DNA of 25,133 bases from Actinomycetales bacterium (lineage in GTDB: Bacteria; Actinomycetota; Actinomycetes; Actinomycetales; Beutenbergiaceae). Below, one piece after another: positions 23,704-25,133 of this stretch. Where the stretch lies: the NCBI GenBank assembly GCA_016649925.1, contig JAENWO010000002.1, positions 1 through 25,133 on the forward strand. Reading direction: 5' to 3'. Each line of letters starts with the position of its first letter. Position 1 is the first letter of the stretch. Both the position numbers and the translations under genes were made by a program. The notes under the pieces were generated by a model. The model had not been told where the DNA came from and ran no database searches. It was given only the letters and a program-made list of their open reading frames with translations.

Positions 23704-25133
23704 ATGGCCGAGGAGAAGTACGTCATCGGGATCGACTTCGGGACCCTGTCGGGGCGCGCGGTCGTCGTCAGAGTCAGTGACGGTCAGGAGCTGGGCACGG
23801 GCGTTCACGACTTCGACCACGGGGTGCTGGACGATGCTCTCCCGGCCGACGTCGGCGGGAAGAAGCTCCCGCCCGAGTTCGCCCTTCAGGTCCCCGACGA
23901 CTACATCCAGGTGCTCAAGGTCGCCGTCCCCGCTGGGGTGGCCGCTGCCGGCATCGACCCGGCCGACGTCATCGGCGTCGGCACCGACTTCACGTCGGCG
24001 ACGGTGCTGCCGACGACGACGGACGGCACCCCCTTGTGCGAGCTGCCGGAGTTCGCGGACCGGCCGCACGCGTACGTCAAGCTGTGGAAGCACCACGGTG
24101 CGCAGGCCCAGGCGGACCGCCTCGTTGCCGTGGCCCGTGAACGTGGTGAGTCGTGGCTCTCCCGCTATGGCGGCACCCTCTCGGCGGAGCTCGGCGTGCC
24201 GAAGGCTCTGGAGACCCTCGAGAAGGACCCCGAGGTCTACGCGGCGATGGACCGCTTCGTCGACGCCGTCGACTGGATCGTGTGGCGCCTGACCGGTACC
24301 TACGTGCGCTCCGCCGGCTCGACGGGGTACAAGTTCCTCTACCAGGACGGGTCGTCCCTCTCGCCCGAGTACCTCGCCGCCCTCAACCCCGACTTCTCGA
24401 CGTTCGTCGAGAACAAGCTGCAGGCGCCGATCGGTCAGCTCGGGGACAAGGCCGGTACCCTCAGCGCCGAGGCCGCCGCATGGACCGGCCTGCCCGAGGG
24501 CATCGCGGTCGCCGTGGGCAACATCGACGCGCACGTCACAGCTCCGGCGGGGGACGCCGTCGAGGCCGGCCAGATGACCGCGATCCTCGGTACCTCCACC
24601 TGCTTCGTCGTCTCCGGCGAGGAGGTGCGCGAGGTGCCCGGAATGTTCGGGGTCGTCGAGGGTGGCCTGGTCAAGGGACTGTGGGGGTACGAGGCCGGTC
24701 AGTCCGCCGTCGGTGACATCTTCGGCTGGTTCGTCGACAACTGCGTGCCTGGCTCCTACCAGGAGGAGGCCGATCAGCGTGGCCTCACCGTGCACCAGCT
24801 GCTCACCGAGAAGTCGGCGACGCAGGAGGTCGGCGAGCACGGCCTGATCGCCCTCGACTGGCACAACGGCAACCGGTCCGTTCTCGTGGACCACGGCCTC
24901 TCCGGCCTTATCCTCGGCCAGACACTGGCCACGCGGCCGGAAGACCAGTACCGCGCGCTGCTGGAGGCGACCGCCTTCGGTGCCCGCACGATCGTGGAGG
25001 CCTTCCGCGCCTCTGGCGTGCCGGTCACCGAGGTCGTCCTGGCCGGCGGTCTGCTCAAGAACCCCCTTCTGGTGCAGATCTACGCCGACGTCCTGCGGCT
25101 GCCGCTGTCCTCGGCGGACTCGAGCCAGGCTCC
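23704..25133 (+). CDS. araB: Ribulokinase, 5' part (runs off the window)
   Basis: The first 476 codons of an FGGY kinase of the AraB type, which phosphorylates L-ribulose (and often other 2-ketopentoses) at O5. The N-terminal IGIDFGTLSGRAVVV contains Asp11 and the AraB-typical GTLSGR. LPEFADRPHAYVKLWKHH is characteristic of ribulokinases. The predicted catalytic base is Asp275 in GNIDAHVTAPAG, and EATAFGARTIVE and LAGGLLKNPLLVQI are conserved C-terminal segments. Usual length is about 550-570 residues, so roughly 80-90 are missing to the right. ATG 23704 is preceded by AGAAGGGA at some distance. It follows the AraM-like gene by 102 bases. Arabinose isomerase and ribulose-phosphate epimerase would be expected beyond the edge if this is a true ara operon. 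Confidence 0.92.
   Translation, partial: MAEEKYVIGIDFGTLSGRAVVVRVSDGQELGTGVHDFDHGVLDDALPADVGGKKLPPEFALQVPDDYIQVLKVAVPAGVAAAGIDPADVIGVGTDFTSATVLPTTTDGTPLCELPEFADRPHAYVKLWKHHGAQAQADRLVAVARERGESWLSRYGGTLSAELGVPKALETLEKDPEVYAAMDRFVDAVDWIVWRLTGTYVRSAGSTGYKFLYQDGSSLSPEYLAALNPDFSTFVENKLQAPIGQLGDKAGTLSAEAAAWTGLPEGIAVAVGNIDAHVTAPAGDAVEAGQMTAILGTSTCFVVSGEEVREVPGMFGVVEGGLVKGLWGYEAGQSAVGDIFGWFVDNCVPGSYQEEADQRGLTVHQLLTEKSATQEVGEHGLIALDWHNGNRSVLVDHGLSGLILGQTLATRPEDQYRALLEATAFGARTIVEAFRASGVPVTEVVLAGGLLKNPLLVQIYADVLRLPLSSADSSQA

Overview
The window is high-GC DNA with GTG/TTG starts, ATGA and TAGTG stop-start overlaps, and the gene order trpA-lgt-gltB-gltD-pyk. That order is familiar from actinomycetes, and the whole picture fits a member of the Micrococcales or a close relative. 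No rRNA, tRNA or CRISPR array was seen, and the species cannot be named from this sequence alone.

Positions 1-8982 are housekeeping. They hold the 3' end of trpA, overlapped by lgt, then glutamate synthase gltB/gltD (8-nt overlap) and pyk, closed by a strong hairpin. Positions 9065-10389 carry two tandem paralogous lipoprotein genes joined by a one-base stop/start overlap. Their products are substrates for the Lgt encoded upstream. A second strong hairpin separates them from the convergent genes that follow.

Positions 10480-25133 look like an accessory carbohydrate/polyol catabolic island. On the minus strand are an alpha/beta hydrolase (Asp nucleophile), a fused DhaK-DhaL ketose kinase and an aldo/keto reductase. 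On the plus strand are a DeoR-type regulator, a DhnA/LsrF-type class I aldolase overlapping a zinc polyol dehydrogenase, an RpiB-family isomerase, a multi-pass membrane protein of unrecognised family, a NagD/AraL-type HAD phosphatase, an FGGY kinase, an AraM-type glycerol-1-phosphate dehydrogenase homologue and the start of a ribulokinase. Dehydrogenase, DhaK-type kinase and RpiB-type isomerase match the logic of the tetritol (erythritol/threitol) pathways of Mycobacterium smegmatis. Phosphatase, AraM-like protein and ribulokinase recall the araL-araM-araB part of the Bacillus subtilis arabinose operon. The actual substrate is inferred, not shown.

Two genes in the island are broken. A 5'-truncated IS200/IS605 TnpB relic lies between the dehydrogenase and rpiB; its remaining frame is interrupted by an eight-copy GTGC microsatellite. 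The membrane protein gene has a one-base frameshift at a C run, and a perfect 17-bp inverted repeat sits at its 3' end. Related motifs of the form GARAGAYTTCACA, plus a perfect TTTCATCACA/TGTGATGAAA palindrome, lie upstream of dhaK/deoR, the reductase/aldolase pair and rpiB. They are candidate operators of the DeoR regulator.
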